From Accumulibacter sp. (lineage in GTDB: Bacteria > Pseudomonadota > Gammaproteobacteria > Burkholderiales > Rhodocyclaceae), in contig JAEUOM010000090.1 of assembly GCA_016788495.1 (NCBI GenBank), forward strand, positions 1-44,233: a DNA stretch of 44,233 bases, given 5' to 3'. The first letter of the stretch is position 1; the number at the start of each line of letters is the position of its first letter. A model generated the notes under the pieces. That model saw only the letters and a list, made by a program, of their open reading frames with translations. It did not search any database and was not told where the DNA came from. Shown here piece by piece: positions 1 to 9,660 of this stretch. The position numbers and the translations under genes are program-made.

Positions 1-120
1 CAACGCCGCAGATCGGTCGCGCAGTAGATTTATTCACAACCTCTGAGCATCCCAAGCCCGCGGATCGCGCGCAAGGTGTTCTACAAGAAACAAGCACCTG
101 CGATTTTGTTTCTTGAGAGC
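1..120. repeat. 120-bp dispersed repeat, copy 1 (may continue left of the window)
   Basis: Bases 1-120 match 11196-11315 with a single difference (C at 58 against T at 11253). The right end holds a hairpin: CAAGAAACAA at 84-93 pairs with TTGTTTCTTG at 106-115 around a 12-base loop. Bases 36-45 contain the reverse complement of the GGTTGTGAA motif that also sits at the ends of the second copy's element. Similarity stops sharply after base 120. The left boundary cannot be seen. It is not coding; the short reading frame starting at 76 is created by the hairpin and is shared by both copies. Confidence 0.9.
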
Positions 121-299
121 CGGCCGGCGCCCGGCGTTGTCTGGGCGACGACCGCCGCCGTCGGCTGCGCCTGCGGAACAGCCGGGACAACGGCGAGAAC
201 GCGGCACGGCCGACTGCAGCCCTGCAGCGGAGAAAAGTCACGCTTGCGCTCCGGGCTGGCGACTAGAATGCCAGCTGCTGGACATGGAGAGTGAAGCGA

Positions 300-1199
300 A
301 TGAAAGTGCAGACAAAGGTGCAGAAGGCGGTCTTCCCGGTCGCCGGTCTCGGTACGCGGTTCCTGCCGGCAACCAAGGCCAGTCCGAAGGAAATGCTGGC
401 CGTGGTGGACAAGCCCCTGATCCAGTATGCGGTCGAGGAGGCCTATGCCGCGGGGATCCGCGAGATGATCTTCGTCACCGGCCGCAACAAGCGGGCGATC
501 GAAGACCACTTCGACACCGCCTATGAACTCGAGGCGGAACTGGCCAGTTCGGGCAAAGACGAACTGATGACGCTGGTCCATTCGATCAAGCCGGATGACA
601 TGGATTGCGTCTATATTCGCCAGCCACGCGCTCTGGGTCTCGGACACGCCGTGCTGTGCGCCGAGCGGTTGGTGCGCGGCGAGCCGTTTGCCGTGCTGCT
701 GGCCGACGACCTGATGATCGGCGAGCCTCCGATCATGCAGCAGATGACCGAACTGTTCGCCCGCCGCCAGTGCAGCATCCTCGCCGTCCAGGAGGTTCCG
801 CGGAGCCAGACCAACCGCTACGGCATCGTCAAGGGCCTGCCCGTGGCCGCCGACCTGGTCAACGTCGAGGGTCTGATCGAGAAGCCGCACCCCAGCGTCG
901 CGCCGTCAAACCTGGCGGTTGCCGGCCGCTATGTGCTGACGCCGGCCGTTTTCGAGCAGATCCGCGCACAACCGCGGGGAACGGGCGGCGAGATTCAGCT
1001 CACCGACGGCATCGCCGCGCTGCTCGCCAGCGAAAGGGTGCTGGCCTTTCGTTACCACGGCCGACGCTACGACTGTGGCAGCAAGCTGGGACTGATGCAG
1101 GCCAGCGTCGTCCTCGGCGAAGCGCATCCCGAACTCGGTCGCGAGTTCTCGGCCTGGTTGAAGGACCGCCAGAAGCTCGCGCAGACGCTGGCCGGCTAG
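300..1199 (+). CDS. galU: UTP--glucose-1-phosphate uridylyltransferase
   Basis: Makes UDP-glucose from UTP and glucose-1-phosphate, the precursor for LPS, exopolysaccharide and glycogen-type polymers; cytoplasmic. The N-terminus carries the nucleotidyltransferase signature [17 protein letters not shown] followed by [20 protein letters not shown], typical of bacterial GalU. About 299 residues is normal for the family. I place the start at ATG 300 because GGAGA at 286-290 lies nine bases upstream; an in-frame GTG at 291 is possible but would leave no spacing to that ribosome-binding site. A 7-bp hairpin (1207-1224) follows the stop. A TAGAAT at 264-269 could be a -10 box, though no good -35 is visible. 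The enzyme assignment is firm; the exact start is less so. Confidence 0.95.
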   Translation: MKVQTKVQKAVFPVAGLGTRFLPATKASPKEMLAVVDKPLIQYAVEEAYAAGIREMIFVTGRNKRAIEDHFDTAYELEAELASSGKDELMTLVHSIKPDDMDCVYIRQPRALGLGHAVLCAERLVRGEPFAVLLADDLMIGEPPIMQQMTELFARRQCSILAVQEVPRSQTNRYGIVKGLPVAADLVNVEGLIEKPHPSVAPSNLAVAGRYVLTPAVFEQIRAQPRGTGGEIQLTDGIAALLASERVLAFRYHGRRYDCGSKLGLMQASVVLGEAHPELGREFSAWLKDRQKLAQTLAG

Positions 1200-1206
1200 G
1201 GCTCAG

Positions 1207-1224
1207 CGGCGGCCACAGCCGCCG
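1207..1224. other. GC-rich hairpin after galU
   Basis: CGGCGGC (1207-1213) pairs with GCCGCCG (1218-1224) around the loop CACA, eight bases past the galU stop. No T-tract follows, so it may act as an RNA 3'-end stabiliser or part of a factor-dependent terminator rather than an intrinsic terminator. The rest of the galU-nadB gap (1225-1375) shows nothing recognisable. Confidence 0.45.
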
Positions 1225-1375
1225 GGTGGCGCGAAAGGCGCCGCCACCCCTGCCGACACGGCGCCCACCGACGGCAGGCCGCAAGTGCCCCGACGGTCAG
1301 CGCGCCGGCGAAGTCCGTTCGGGCGCCGACGGGCGGCGCCCACCGCCCCGGGAGTCTTCGCGCAGCGTCGTCCCG

Positions 1376-1384
1376 TGCTATAGT
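1376..1384 (+). promoter_or_regulatory. Extended -10 promoter element candidate for nadB
   Basis: TGCTATAGT fits the extended -10 pattern TGnTAtAaT with four of six matches in the hexamer. It lies 34 bases before the probable nadB start, with AGGAG at 1400-1404 between. No convincing -35 hexamer is present, which is acceptable for an extended -10 promoter. Confidence 0.45.
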
Positions 1385-1417
1385 TGCGGCCCATCTGGCA
1401 GGAGACGACCCCTTTTG

Positions 1418-3004
1418 GTGCTGCGCTTCGATGTTCTCATAATCGGCAGTGGACTCGCCGGACAGGCTGCGGCGCTGCGGCTGGCGGCGACACGACGGGT
1501 GGCCCTGATCAGCAAGCGGACACTCGAGGACAGCGCGTCGAGCTGGGCACAGGGCGGGATAGCCGCCGTCCTTGACAACCGCGACTCAATCGAAGCGCAC
1601 ATTCGCGATACGATCACCGCCGGCGCCGACCTGAATGACCGCCGCGCCACGCGCTTCGTGATCGAGAACGGGCGACGCGCCGTGGACTGGCTGATCGACC
1701 AGGGGGTGCCCTTCACCCGTGACGAGGGCGGCTACCACCTGGCGCGCGAGGGCGGACACAGCGCTCGCCGGGTCATCCACGTCGCCGACGCGACCGGCCT
1801 CGCGGTGCAGACTACCCTGACCGGCAAGGTTCGCCAGCAGCCCAACATCAGCGTTTTCGAGAACCACATCGCGATCGACCTGATCACCGGTGCCAAGCTC
1901 GGACTCGGCGACCAGCGCTGCTACGGCGCCTATGTGCTGGACAGCGGCAGCGGCGAGGTGCTGACGATCGGCGCCAGCAACACGCTGATCGCTGCCGGCG
2001 GTGCCGGCAAGGTCTACCTGTACACGACCAACCCCGACACCTCGACCGGTGACGGCATCGCGATGGCGTGGCGCGCCGGCTGCCGGGTCGCCAACATGGA
2101 GTTCATCCAGTTCCATCCGACCTGCCTCTACCACCCGCAGGCCAAGTCCTTCTTGATATCGGAAGCGGTCCGCGGCGAAGGGGGCAGGCTGCTGCTGCCC
2201 GATGGCAGCCGTTTCATGCCTTGGCACGATGCGCGCGGCGAACTGGCGCCGCGCGACGTGGTGGCACGCGCGATCGACTTCGAGATGAAGAAGCGCGGCC
2301 TCGACTGCGTCTATCTCGACATCTCGCACAAGCCGGCGGCGTTTCTCGCCGAGCACTTCCCGAACATTCTCGCCCGCTGCCTCGACCTCGGCATCGACAT
2401 CACACGAGCGCCGATTCCGGTCGTTCCGGCGGCACACTATACCTGCGGCGGCGTCGTCAGCGACCTGCACGCCCGCACCAACATCGCCGGCCTCTACGTC
2501 GCCGGCGAGGCCTCGTGCACCGGCCTGCACGGCGCCAACCGGCTGGCCAGCAATTCGCTCCTCGAATGCCTTGTCTTCGCCGAGGCGGCAGCAACGGACA
2601 TTCTCCGGCAGCCTGCCGGCGATCTGCCGTCGCTGCCCGAATGGGACGCCAGCCGCGTCAGTGATCCCGACGAGGAAATCGTCATCGCGCACAACTGGGA
2701 CGAACTGCGGCGTTTCATGTGGGACTACGTCGGCATCGTCCGCACGACCAAGCGCCTGCAGCGGGCGCAGAACCGCATCCGCCTGCTGAACCGCGAGATC
2801 GATGACTTCTACTCGCATTTCCGGGTCAGCCACGACCTCATTGAACTGCGCAACCTCGTCGTGACCGCCGAGCTCATCGTCCGCTGCGCCTTGCGCCGCC
2901 ACGAAAGCCGTGGTCTGCATTTCAGTCGCAACTACCCACAGACGCTGCCGCGAGCGACGAACACCGTGATCAGGCGGCGCGCCCCGGGCGATCGCGCGCC
3001 CTGA
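1418..3004 (+). CDS. nadB: L-aspartate oxidase
   Basis: Flavoprotein that oxidises L-aspartate to iminoaspartate, the first step of de novo NAD synthesis (partner NadA makes quinolinate). The N-terminal FAD-binding [14 protein letters not shown] dinucleotide fold follows [15 protein letters not shown], [15 protein letters not shown] and the FHPTCLY segment are standard NadB/fumarate-reductase-type landmarks; the C-terminal helical domain ([12 protein letters not shown]) is complete. About 528 residues is normal. The open frame continues far upstream, but homology starts at [14 protein letters not shown] 1418 or TTG 1415 are the possible starts after AGGAG (1400-1404). It converges on ygfX with about 20 bases between the stops. 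Confidence 0.94.
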   Translation: MLRFDVLIIGSGLAGQAAALRLAATRRVALISKRTLEDSASSWAQGGIAAVLDNRDSIEAHIRDTITAGADLNDRRATRFVIENGRRAVDWLIDQGVPFTRDEGGYHLAREGGHSARRVIHVADATGLAVQTTLTGKVRQQPNISVFENHIAIDLITGAKLGLGDQRCYGAYVLDSGSGEVLTIGASNTLIAAGGAGKVYLYTTNPDTSTGDGIAMAWRAGCRVANMEFIQFHPTCLYHPQAKSFLISEAVRGEGGRLLLPDGSRFMPWHDARGELAPRDVVARAIDFEMKKRGLDCVYLDISHKPAAFLAEHFPNILARCLDLGIDITRAPIPVVPAAHYTCGGVVSDLHARTNIAGLYVAGEASCTGLHGANRLASNSLLECLVFAEAAATDILRQPAGDLPSLPEWDASRVSDPDEEIVIAHNWDELRRFMWDYVGIVRTTKRLQRAQNRIRLLNREIDDFYSHFRVSHDLIELRNLVVTAELIVRCALRRHESRGLHFSRNYPQTLPRATNTVIRRRAPGDRAP

Positions 3005-3025
3005 GCCGCCGGTTGCGCCGCCGGT

Positions 3026-3472
3026 TTACGGCCCCTTCGTCGCGCGCCGACTGCCGCCCGCCAGCTCGGCATCGGCCCGCCAGCGCAGCCACAGCCGCAG
3101 GAGTCGGAACTGGTCGGCGGACAGGCTGTCGGGCAGCAGGGTGAGACTGCGTCTCCGCGCCTGATCATCGCGCACGCGCAGGACGACAAGGCGGCCGAAG
3201 ACGGTCGTTTCCGGCTGCACCTGGCAGGCGACGACTGCTCCGCCCGCGTGCCGCAGCGCAAGTTCGCCACGCGCGCCGAGGCGAATGCCGACGAACGGGC
3301 TCGGGCGCAGACAATTCCAGGCCGAAATCGCCAGCGGCAGCAGCAACAGGCTGCGCGCGAGCAACGGCCATGGCAGCAGCCAAACGCTACCGGCCGCCAG
3401 CAGGTGCAGCAGGATCGTCAGCCCAGCCAGCCAGCGCGAGCGCTGCAGTGCCAGATCAAGCGGGAACTGCAC
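3026..3472 (-). CDS. YgfX-like membrane protein
   Basis: Small integral membrane protein resembling the YgfX/CptA (DUF1434) family. Two adjacent hydrophobic segments lie near the N-terminus (about residues 12-45, LAGLTILLHLLAAG and LLLLPLAIS), followed by a soluble beta-rich domain containing the paired VFGRLVVLRVRDD and LTLLPDSLSADQFRLLRLWLR segments typical of the family. In Rhodocyclales a gene of this type regularly follows fabF. The start is uncertain: GTG at 3472 (followed by QFPLDLALQRSRW, the usual beginning of homology) is proposed, but the frame is open upstream into the fabF 3' end and CTG 3502 or an upstream ATG cannot be excluded. Enterobacterial YgfX affects cell-division and cytoskeletal proteins and flavinylation partners; no function should be assumed here. 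Confidence 0.7.
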   Translation of the reverse strand: MQFPLDLALQRSRWLAGLTILLHLLAAGSVWLLPWPLLARSLLLLPLAISAWNCLRPSPFVGIRLGARGELALRHAGGAVVACQVQPETTVFGRLVVLRVRDDQARRRSLTLLPDSLSADQFRLLRLWLRWRADAELAGGSRRATKGP

Positions 3473-3506
3473 CTCCTGCTCGAGCGGCGCCGGCTCGCGC
3501 AGCGCG

Positions 3507-4745
3507 CTAGATGCGCCTGAAGGCGACGGTGGCGTTGGTGCCGCCGAAGCCGAAGGAATTGGAGATGCCAACCTCGATGTCCAGTTGCCGTGCTTCGTTG
3601 GCACAGTAGTCGAGATCGCAGGACTCGTCCTGATTGAAGATGTTGATCGTCGGTGGCGAGATCTGGTGATGGATCGCCAGCACCGTAAACAACGCCTCGA
3701 TGCCGCCGGCAGCGCCGAGCAGATGACCGGTCATCGACTTCGTCGAATTGACCACCAGCCGGTAAGCGTGCTCGCCGAAAGCACGCTTGACCGCCGTCGT
3801 CTCGGCCTTGTCACCGAGCGGTGTCGATGTGCCGTGGGCATTGACGTACTGCACCTGATCGAGATTGAGGCCGGCATTGCGCAGCGCATTGAGCATGCAG
3901 CGTGCCGCGCCTTCGCCATCCTCGCAGGGCGCGGTCATGTGATAGGCGTCGGCGCTCATGCCGAAACCCACCAGTTCGCAATAGATGCGCGCACCACGCG
4001 CCCTGGCGTGCTCGTACTCCTCGAGCACGACGACGCCGGCCCCCTCGGCCAGGACGAAACCGTCGCGATCCCGGTCCCACGGACGGCTGGCCGTCTGCGG
4101 ATCGTCGTTGCGCGTCGACAATGCGCGCGGGGCGCAGAAGCCGCCGAGGCCGATGTTCGAGACGCAGCCTTCGGCGCCGCCGGCGATCATGATGTCGGCG
4201 TCGCCATACTCGATCAGGCGGCCGGCGTCGCCGATGCTGTGCGTGCCGGTGGCACAGGCACTGACCAGCGACAGGTTCGGGCCCTTGTAGCCGTAGAGGA
4301 TCGACAGGTTGCCCGAGATCATGTTGATGATCGAACCCGGAACGAAGAACGGTGAGATCTTGCGCACACCACCGCCGGCGAAATCCTCACAGGTCTTCTC
4401 AATCACCGGCAGCCCGCCAATCCCCGAGCCGATCGACACCCCCACGCGCTCCGGCGCCACCTGCGCATCCTCGAGCCCGGCATCGCGTACGGCCTGGATG
4501 CCGGCCGCCATGCCGTAATGGATGAAGACATCCATCCGCCGCGCATCCTTCAACGGCAGGTACTGGCCGATGTCGAAGCCACGGACCTCGCCGGCGATCT
4601 GCACCGGAAAGGCGGATGCATCGAAGCGGGCAATGCGGTCGATTCCCGAACGGCCTGCCACCACATTCTGCCAAGCTTCGGCAACGGTATTTCCGACTGG
4701 CGAGACGATTCCGAGGCCAGTAACGACGACTCTGCGACGTGCCAC
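3507..4745 (-). CDS. fabF: Beta-ketoacyl-ACP synthase II
   Basis: Condenses malonyl-ACP with a growing acyl-ACP in fatty-acid elongation. The catalytic triad is visible: Cys164 in VSACATGTHS, the first His in YVNAHGTSTPLGD and the second in KSMTGHLLGAAGG. Lys in the KSMTGH motif is also kept. At 412 residues it matches FabF length. It is the penultimate gene of the rpmF-plsX-fabHDG-acpP-fabF-ygfX series; a 112-base gap separates it from acpP, long enough to hold a processing or regulatory site, but none was recognised. Its last codons overlap the open frame of ygfX. Confidence 0.97.
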   Translation of the reverse strand: MARRRVVVTGLGIVSPVGNTVAEAWQNVVAGRSGIDRIARFDASAFPVQIAGEVRGFDIGQYLPLKDARRMDVFIHYGMAAGIQAVRDAGLEDAQVAPERVGVSIGSGIGGLPVIEKTCEDFAGGGVRKISPFFVPGSIINMISGNLSILYGYKGPNLSLVSACATGTHSIGDAGRLIEYGDADIMIAGGAEGCVSNIGLGGFCAPRALSTRNDDPQTASRPWDRDRDGFVLAEGAGVVVLEEYEHARARGARIYCELVGFGMSADAYHMTAPCEDGEGAARCMLNALRNAGLNLDQVQYVNAHGTSTPLGDKAETTAVKRAFGEHAYRLVVNSTKSMTGHLLGAAGGIEALFTVLAIHHQISPPTINIFNQDESCDLDYCANEARQLDIEVGISNSFGFGGTNATVAFRRI

Positions 4746-4857
4746 CTTGAACTCCGACGATCAGGACATGCGGCGACGGGACGATCCCGACTGCCGATCA
4801 CTCCCCGCCAGACCAGGCCGCATCATCGGTCGATCTGCGCGGGGGCTGGACAGACGC

Positions 4858-5094
4858 TTATTTCTTGTGAGCGGTCACGTAGTCGATGGCCTGCTGCACC
4901 GTCGTGATCTTCTCGGCCTCGTCGTCCGGGATCTCGCACTCGAACTCCTCCTCCAGCGCCATCACCAGTTCCACCGTGTCAAGCGAATCGGCACCCAGAT
5001 CGTCCACGAACGAGGACTCGTTCTTGATGTCCGCTTCGTTGACTCCGAGTTGCTCGGCGACGATTTTCTTGACACGCTGCTCGATATTTTCCAT
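4858..5094 (-). CDS. acpP: Acyl carrier protein
   Basis: Carrier of growing acyl chains for the Fab enzymes and donor for PlsX and LpxA-type reactions. The 78-residue acidic four-helix protein has the DSLDTVEL motif with Ser37 as the 4'-phosphopantetheine site (Ser36 in mature E. coli numbering). GAAGGA precedes the start with normal spacing. It has its own promoter (5138-5166), consistent with the high level of ACP needed relative to its neighbours. Confidence 0.98.
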   Translation of the reverse strand: MENIEQRVKKIVAEQLGVNEADIKNESSFVDDLGADSLDTVELVMALEEEFECEIPDDEAEKITTVQQAIDYVTAHKK

Positions 5095-5137
5095 CTAAGT
5101 GGTTCCTTCACAAGGTTCAAACAGGAAAAAGCGGGCC

Positions 5138-5166
5138 ATTCTAACAAAATGACCACAACTTACCAA
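5138..5166 (-). promoter_or_regulatory. Sigma-70 promoter for acpP
   Basis: On the - strand TTGGTA (5166-5161) and TAGAAT (5143-5138) are separated by exactly 17 bases; matches to consensus are four of six and five of six. It predicts a leader of about 38 nucleotides for acpP with a good ribosome-binding site. It lies in the 113-base gap between fabG and acpP. Confidence 0.7.
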
Positions 5167-5207
5167 CGATTGCAGCCGACAGGCGCCGGCCCCGGCGGCC
5201 GCCGCCA

Positions 5208-5948
5208 TCAGTCCATGAACATGCCGCCATTGACGTGGATCGTCGCGCCGGTGATGTAGGCCGCACCAGCAGAAGCAAGGAAGGCAACCGCCGCGGCCAC
5301 GTCTGCCGGAGCACCCAGGCGCCCGAGCGGAATCCCGGCCAGCATGGCCTCCCTCTGTTTCTCGTCGAGCGCCCGCGTCATGTCGGTATCGATGAAGCCC
5401 GGGGCCACACAGTTGACCGTGATGTTGCGGCTACCCAGTTCTCGTGCGAGCGCCCGGCTCATTCCGCTGACCCCGGCCTTGGCGGCGCAGTAGTTGGCCT
5501 GCCCTGGGTTGCCCGCGTGACCGACAACCGAGGTGACGTTGATGATGCGGCCGTAACGCGCCTTCATCATGCCACGAATGACCGCCCGCGAGAGGCGAAA
5601 CACGGCCTTGAGGTCGGTATCGACGACACAGTCCCAATCATCGTCCTTCAAACGCATCGCCAGATTGTCACGCGTGACGCCGGCGTTATTCACCAGCACC
5701 GATGGTGCGCCATGATTCTTCTCGATGTGGCCGATCAGGGCATCGATCTGCGCCGCATCGCGCACCTCGAGAACCCGGCCCTCTCCCTTGCCGCCCGCCT
5801 CGACGAGAAAGGCGGAGATCGTCGCCGCGCCCTCGGCACTGGTTGCCGTGCCGACGACCGTCGCACCGAGGCTGGCCAGTTGCAGGGCGATGGCACGGCC
5901 GATGCCGCGCGAGGCACCGGTGACGAGGGCAATCTGTCCATCGAGCAT
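5208..5948 (-). CDS. fabG: 3-oxoacyl-ACP reductase
   Basis: NADPH-dependent short-chain dehydrogenase that reduces beta-ketoacyl-ACP. The cofactor motif TGASRGIGRAIA lies at residues 10-21, NNAG follows mid-protein, and the catalytic Ser (NVTSVVG) and YCAAKAG (Tyr-x3-Lys) are present. The start is ATG 5948 giving MLDGQIALVTGAS (246 residues, normal length); the reading frame is open upstream but that sequence belongs to fabD. Only five bases separate it from the fabD stop, so the two are co-transcribed. Confidence 0.97.
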   Translation of the reverse strand: MLDGQIALVTGASRGIGRAIALQLASLGATVVGTATSAEGAATISAFLVEAGGKGEGRVLEVRDAAQIDALIGHIEKNHGAPSVLVNNAGVTRDNLAMRLKDDDWDCVVDTDLKAVFRLSRAVIRGMMKARYGRIINVTSVVGHAGNPGQANYCAAKAGVSGMSRALARELGSRNITVNCVAPGFIDTDMTRALDEKQREAMLAGIPLGRLGAPADVAAAVAFLASAGAAYITGATIHVNGGMFMD

Positions 5949-5953
5949 GTCGT

Positions 5954-6895
5954 CTACTCCAGGCTGCTGAGGGCGCTGTCGAGCGACGCCAGATCGGCCA
6001 GTGCAACGCTCGCGAGGCCGTCGGCGCAGCGCTTGGTCAAGCCGGCGAGCACCTTGCCCGGCCCGCATTCGGCGACGGTCGTGATGCCCATCTCCGCCAT
6101 CCGGCGGATCGTTTCGACCCAGCGCACCGGCGAATGCGCCTGTCGCACCAGCGCCTCCCTGATTCGCGCCGGCTCCGTTTCGACGGCGACGTCGACGTTG
6201 TTGATCACCGGCAGCCGCGGCGCCTGCAGGCTGAGCTCACCGAGGCGGGTCGCCAGCCGGGCAGCAGCCGGTCGCATCAGCGAGGAATGGAACGGCGCCG
6301 AAACGGGCAGCAGCACGGCGCGCTTCGCGCCCAACGCCTTGGCCGCCTCGCAGGCACGTTCGACGGCCACCTTGCTGCCGGCGATGACCGTCTGCCCGGG
6401 CCCGTTGAAATTCACCGGCTCGACGACCTCAGCGGACCCAGCCGCCGCCTGACCCTGCCGGCAGGCTGCGACGATCTTCTCGTCGTCGAGGCCGAGGATC
6501 GCCGCCATGCCGCCGGCCCCAGCCGGAACGGCCTCCTGCATCGCCGTCGCGCGCAGCCGAACGAGCGGCACGGCATCGGCAAAAGGAATGACGCCGGCAG
6601 CCACCAGAGCCGAGTACTCACCCAGGCTGTGCCCCGCCACCGCCGCCGGCAACCGGCCACCTCGGTCGAGCCAGAGGCGATAGACGGCAATGCCCGCGGT
6701 CAACATCAGCGGCTGCGTGTTGACCGTCTGCGCGAGGGCCTCGGCGGGTCCGGCGGCCAGCAGGCCCCAGAGATCCTCGCCCAGTGCGGTCGAAGCCTCG
6801 TCAAAAGTGGCACGGACGACCGCCGAGTCGCCATAGGCGGACATCATTCCGACCGACTGCGATCCCTGCCCCGGAAATACCAATGCAAAGGCCAT
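5954..6895 (-). CDS. fabD: Malonyl-CoA:ACP transacylase
   Basis: Transfers malonyl from CoA to ACP to supply FabH and FabF. The sequence begins MAFALVFPGQGSQSVGM, the typical opening, and carries the nucleophile motif GHSLGEYSAL (Ser90) and the downstream APFHSSLM histidine. At 313 residues it is of normal length. GGGAGGCAGG lies just before the start. It sits between fabH and fabG as in most proteobacterial fab operons. Confidence 0.97.
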   Translation of the reverse strand: MAFALVFPGQGSQSVGMMSAYGDSAVVRATFDEASTALGEDLWGLLAAGPAEALAQTVNTQPLMLTAGIAVYRLWLDRGGRLPAAVAGHSLGEYSALVAAGVIPFADAVPLVRLRATAMQEAVPAGAGGMAAILGLDDEKIVAACRQGQAAAGSAEVVEPVNFNGPGQTVIAGSKVAVERACEAAKALGAKRAVLLPVSAPFHSSLMRPAAARLATRLGELSLQAPRLPVINNVDVAVETEPARIREALVRQAHSPVRWVETIRRMAEMGITTVAECGPGKVLAGLTKRCADGLASVALADLASLDSALSSLE

Positions 6896-6917
6896 CCTGC
6901 CTCCCCCTATCCCTGGT

Positions 6918-7877
6918 TCATAGCTGCAACAACACCGCGCCCCAGGTGAAACCGCCGCCGACGCCCTCGAGCATCACCCGCTGGCCGCTGCGGATGCGCC
7001 CGTCGCGCAGGCCCTCATCGAGAGCCAGTGGCACCGACGCCGCCGAGGTGTTGCCATGCCGGTCGACGGTGACGATCACCTTGTCCATCGGCATCTTCAT
7101 CCTCTTGGCCGTCGCCTCGAGTATGCGCACGTTGGCCTGGTGCGGAATCAGCCAGTCGATGGCTGAAGGCGGCAGGCCCGCAGCCGCACAGCACTCCTCG
7201 GCCACTTCGGCGAGAACGCGGACGGCAAACTTGAACACTGCCTGCCCGTCCATGCGCAGGAAGGGATCGCCGATGACCAGGCCGCCGCAGATGCTGCCGG
7301 GAACCGCCAGGATATCGTGATGGGCGCCGTCGGCATGCAGAGCGGTTGCCAGGATCCCGGGTTGCTCCGCGGCTTCGAGAACGACGGCACCGGCACCGTC
7401 ACCGAACAGCACGCAGGTACCGCGGTCGGACCAGTCGAGGATGCGCGAGAAGACCTCGGCGCCGACGACCAGCGCCCGCCGGTGACTGCCCGAGCGGATG
7501 AACTTCTCGGCGATCGTCAACGCATAGACAAAACCGCTGCAGACGGCCTGCACGTCGAATGCCGTCGCCGTCCGGTTGCCGAGCTTGCATTGCAGCAGAC
7601 AGGCGGTACTGGGGAAAATGAAGTCCGGTGTCGAGGTGGCAACGATGATCAGGTCGAGGTCGGCCGCCGTCAGCCCCGCTGCCTGCAGCGCCCGCTGGCT
7701 CGCCTCGAAGCCGAGGTCGCTCGCCGTCTGTCCGTTCTCGGCCAGATGGCGGAAGCGAATCCCGGTGCGACTGCTGATCCAGTCATCGTTCGTTTCGATC
7801 CCTCGGCGCGCAAGATCGCCGTTGCTGACCGCCGGCCCTGGCAGGAAGCTGCCAACCCCTGTGATGCGGGAGAACAT
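6918..7877 (-). CDS. fabH: Beta-ketoacyl-ACP synthase III
   Basis: Initiates fatty-acid synthesis by condensing acetyl-CoA with malonyl-ACP. Catalytic Cys113 lies in [14 protein letters not shown], His in WLIPHQAN and Asn in [15 protein letters not shown]; the C-terminus [13 protein letters not shown] is characteristic. I chose ATG 7877 ([14 protein letters not shown], 319 residues), which follows AGGAG by ten bases; the longer frame runs into plsX. The plsX stop is one base upstream of this start, so translation is probably coupled. Confidence 0.97.
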   Translation of the reverse strand: MFSRITGVGSFLPGPAVSNGDLARRGIETNDDWISSRTGIRFRHLAENGQTASDLGFEASQRALQAAGLTAADLDLIIVATSTPDFIFPSTACLLQCKLGNRTATAFDVQAVCSGFVYALTIAEKFIRSGSHRRALVVGAEVFSRILDWSDRGTCVLFGDGAGAVVLEAAEQPGILATALHADGAHHDILAVPGSICGGLVIGDPFLRMDGQAVFKFAVRVLAEVAEECCAAAGLPPSAIDWLIPHQANVRILEATAKRMKMPMDKVIVTVDRHGNTSAASVPLALDEGLRDGRIRSGQRVMLEGVGGGFTWGAVLLQL

Positions 7878-7878
7878 G

Positions 7879-8892
7879 CTATGCGGTCTCCTGGAGTGGT
7901 CGTTGTGGCGCCATCCGCTCGCTGATGCGGGCAAGAACGCCATTCCTGGCCTCATCGGCCGCCCGCTTCAGTGCGCAGGTGAAAGCCAGTGTATCCGCCG
8001 AGCCATGGCTCTTGACGACGATCCCGCGCAGGCCCAGCAGCGTAGCGCCATTGTACTGCCGGTGGTCCACCCGCTTCTTGAACCGCTGCAGCACCGGCAG
8101 GGCAAGCAAGGCCAGCAGCCGCGTCAGCAGGCTGCGGCGAAACTCCTGACGGAGAAAGGTTGCCAGCAACTGCGCCAGCCCCTCCGACGCCTTGAGCGCC
8201 ACGTTGCCGACGAAGCCGTCACAGACGACGACGTCGGCAGCTCCCTTGTAGACGCCGTCGCCCTCGACGTTGCCGACGAAATTGAGCTCCGAATCGGCAA
8301 GCAGGTCGGCCGCGCGCTTGACCGCATCGTTGCCCTTGATGTCCTCCTGACCGATGTTCAGGATTCCGACCGTCGGTCGCTCCCGGTGCTCAAGCGCAGC
8401 AACCAGCGAGGCGCCCATGATGCCGAACTGCAGTAGGTGCTCAGGGCTGCAGTCGACGTTGGCGCCGAGGTCGAGGACATGCGTGTGGCCGGTCAGCGTC
8501 GGCAGGACGGCGCAGATCGCCGGCCGCTCGATCCCCGGCAGCATCTTCAGGACAAAGCGCGACATCGCCATCAGGGCGCCGGTATTGCCAGCCGACACGC
8601 AGGCATCGGCCTCGCCCTGCTTGACCAGGTTGATCGCCACCCGCATCGACGAGTCCTTCTTGTTGCGCAGCGCCAGCGACGGGGACTCGTGCATGCTGAC
8701 GACTTCGGTCGCGTGCCGCACGGATATTCGGCCGACCGCGGCGTCGCCGAGAAAGGGCTTGATGCCTTCGGCCAGACCGACCAGGATGACGCGCACGTCG
8801 GCGTGGTCGCGGACGAAGCCCAGCGCCGCCGGAACCGTCACCTGCGGACCGTGGTCGCCGCCCATGCAGTCGATTGCGACGGTGATGCTCAT
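7879..8892 (-). CDS. plsX: Phosphate acyltransferase PlsX
   Basis: Peripheral membrane enzyme converting acyl-ACP and phosphate into acyl-phosphate, the donor used by PlsY for the first acylation of glycerol-3-phosphate. The N-terminus [20 protein letters not shown] and the segment [16 protein letters not shown] are family hallmarks, as is [22 protein letters not shown]. Length of 337 residues is normal. It follows rpmF, as is common in proteobacteria, and directly precedes fabH. Confidence 0.97.
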   Translation of the reverse strand: MSITVAIDCMGGDHGPQVTVPAALGFVRDHADVRVILVGLAEGIKPFLGDAAVGRISVRHATEVVSMHESPSLALRNKKDSSMRVAINLVKQGEADACVSAGNTGALMAMSRFVLKMLPGIERPAICAVLPTLTGHTHVLDLGANVDCSPEHLLQFGIMGASLVAALEHRERPTVGILNIGQEDIKGNDAVKRAADLLADSELNFVGNVEGDGVYKGAADVVVCDGFVGNVALKASEGLAQLLATFLRQEFRRSLLTRLLALLALPVLQRFKKRVDHRQYNGATLLGLRGIVVKSHGSADTLAFTCALKRAADEARNGVLARISERMAPQRPLQETA

Positions 8893-8955
8893 TCGCCGGC
8901 AGGCCGCTGCGGCTCAGTCAAGACGACGCAACGGGGCCGAATTGATGCGGCAGCA

Positions 8956-9135
8956 TCACGCAGCCGAACCCCGGATCACTTTCTTGCCCCGATAGAAACC
9001 GCTCGGGCTGACGTGATGACGCAGGTGGACCTCGCCGGTCGTCGGCTCGGTCGCCAGCGGCAGGCCGGGCAGTGAATCGTGCGCACGATGCATGCCGCGC
9101 TTCGACGGGGACTTCTTGTTCTGTTGAACAGCCAT
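8956..9135 (-). CDS. rpmF: 50S ribosomal protein L32
   Basis: Small basic large-subunit protein of 59 residues, starting [20 protein letters not shown], the conserved L32 opening. The C-terminal half ([20 protein letters not shown]) is also typical; the zinc-ribbon cysteines of some L32 proteins are absent, as in most betaproteobacteria. The start is ATG 9135 rather than the in-frame ATG six bases upstream, because GGAGTTGG gives correct spacing. It is placed between yceD and plsX. Confidence 0.95.
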   Translation of the reverse strand: MAVQQNKKSPSKRGMHRAHDSLPGLPLATEPTTGEVHLRHHVSPSGFYRGKKVIRGSAA

Positions 9136-9156
9136 GACCAACTCCTAGATTGTGAT

Positions 9157-9651
9157 TCAATCGACCTTGCCTTGCAGCCCGGCCAAAACCGAAAACGGTG
9201 ACACCCGCGCCGACTCCAACGTGCTGCCGGGCAGCGCGCAATTCTCGTGCCGCGGCGCTGTCGGCAGCGCCAGCAGGATCTCGTCCTCGATCAGCACGGC
9301 AACATCAAGGGCCTTCTGATGCGACAGAAAGTCCTTCGCATCGTCCTCCAGTTCGTCCTGCGTCAAATCCTCGTCGTCGCCAACGAACTCGAGCAGGCTG
9401 CGCAGATGCAGCGGGTACTCATACGCCTCGAGACAGCGCTGGCAGCACAGCGAGAGAATGCCATCGACCGTCAACAGCAACTGCGAACGCGCACGTGCTC
9501 CGCGTCGGCCGTCGATGCGAAAGCTCAGGCTGCCGCCGGCATCGGTCAACAGGTCATGCAGACGGGTCAACCTCGCGACGAGCACTTCGCCCTGCAGCGA
9601 GCCCTCCTCACGGCCAAACTCCTGACTGTCGATAACAACGGGTCGCGACAT
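9157..9651 (-). CDS. yceD: YceD family protein (DUF177), 23S rRNA accumulation
   Basis: Member of the DUF177/YceD family, in E. coli required for normal 23S rRNA levels and processing. The 164-residue protein contains the family core ILSLCCQRCLEAYEYPL with a CxxC pair and an acidic tail segment (DDEDLTQDELEDDAKDF). It is the first gene of the rpmF-fab operon, which is its usual position. The promoter at 9661-9689 places the transcript start within a few bases of this ATG, and no ribosome-binding site is visible, suggesting leaderless translation. Confidence 0.9.
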   Translation of the reverse strand: MSRPVVIDSQEFGREEGSLQGEVLVARLTRLHDLLTDAGGSLSFRIDGRRGARARSQLLLTVDGILSLCCQRCLEAYEYPLHLRSLLEFVGDDEDLTQDELEDDAKDFLSHQKALDVAVLIEDEILLALPTAPRHENCALPGSTLESARVSPFSVLAGLQGKVD

Positions 9652-9660
9652 AAGGCGCGC

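Noticed and set aside
76..294. Short protein starting MFYKKQAPAILFLES, also found at 11271
   Set aside because: The shared part comes only from the dispersed repeat hairpin; downstream sequences differ and no ribosome-binding site is seen.
81..890. Long open frame on the - strand opposite galU
   Set aside because: It is the antisense shadow of galU with no ribosome-binding site and atypical composition.
1586..2920. 444-residue open frame on the - strand opposite nadB
   Set aside because: Antisense to a fully conserved enzyme; GC-rich codon bias creates it.
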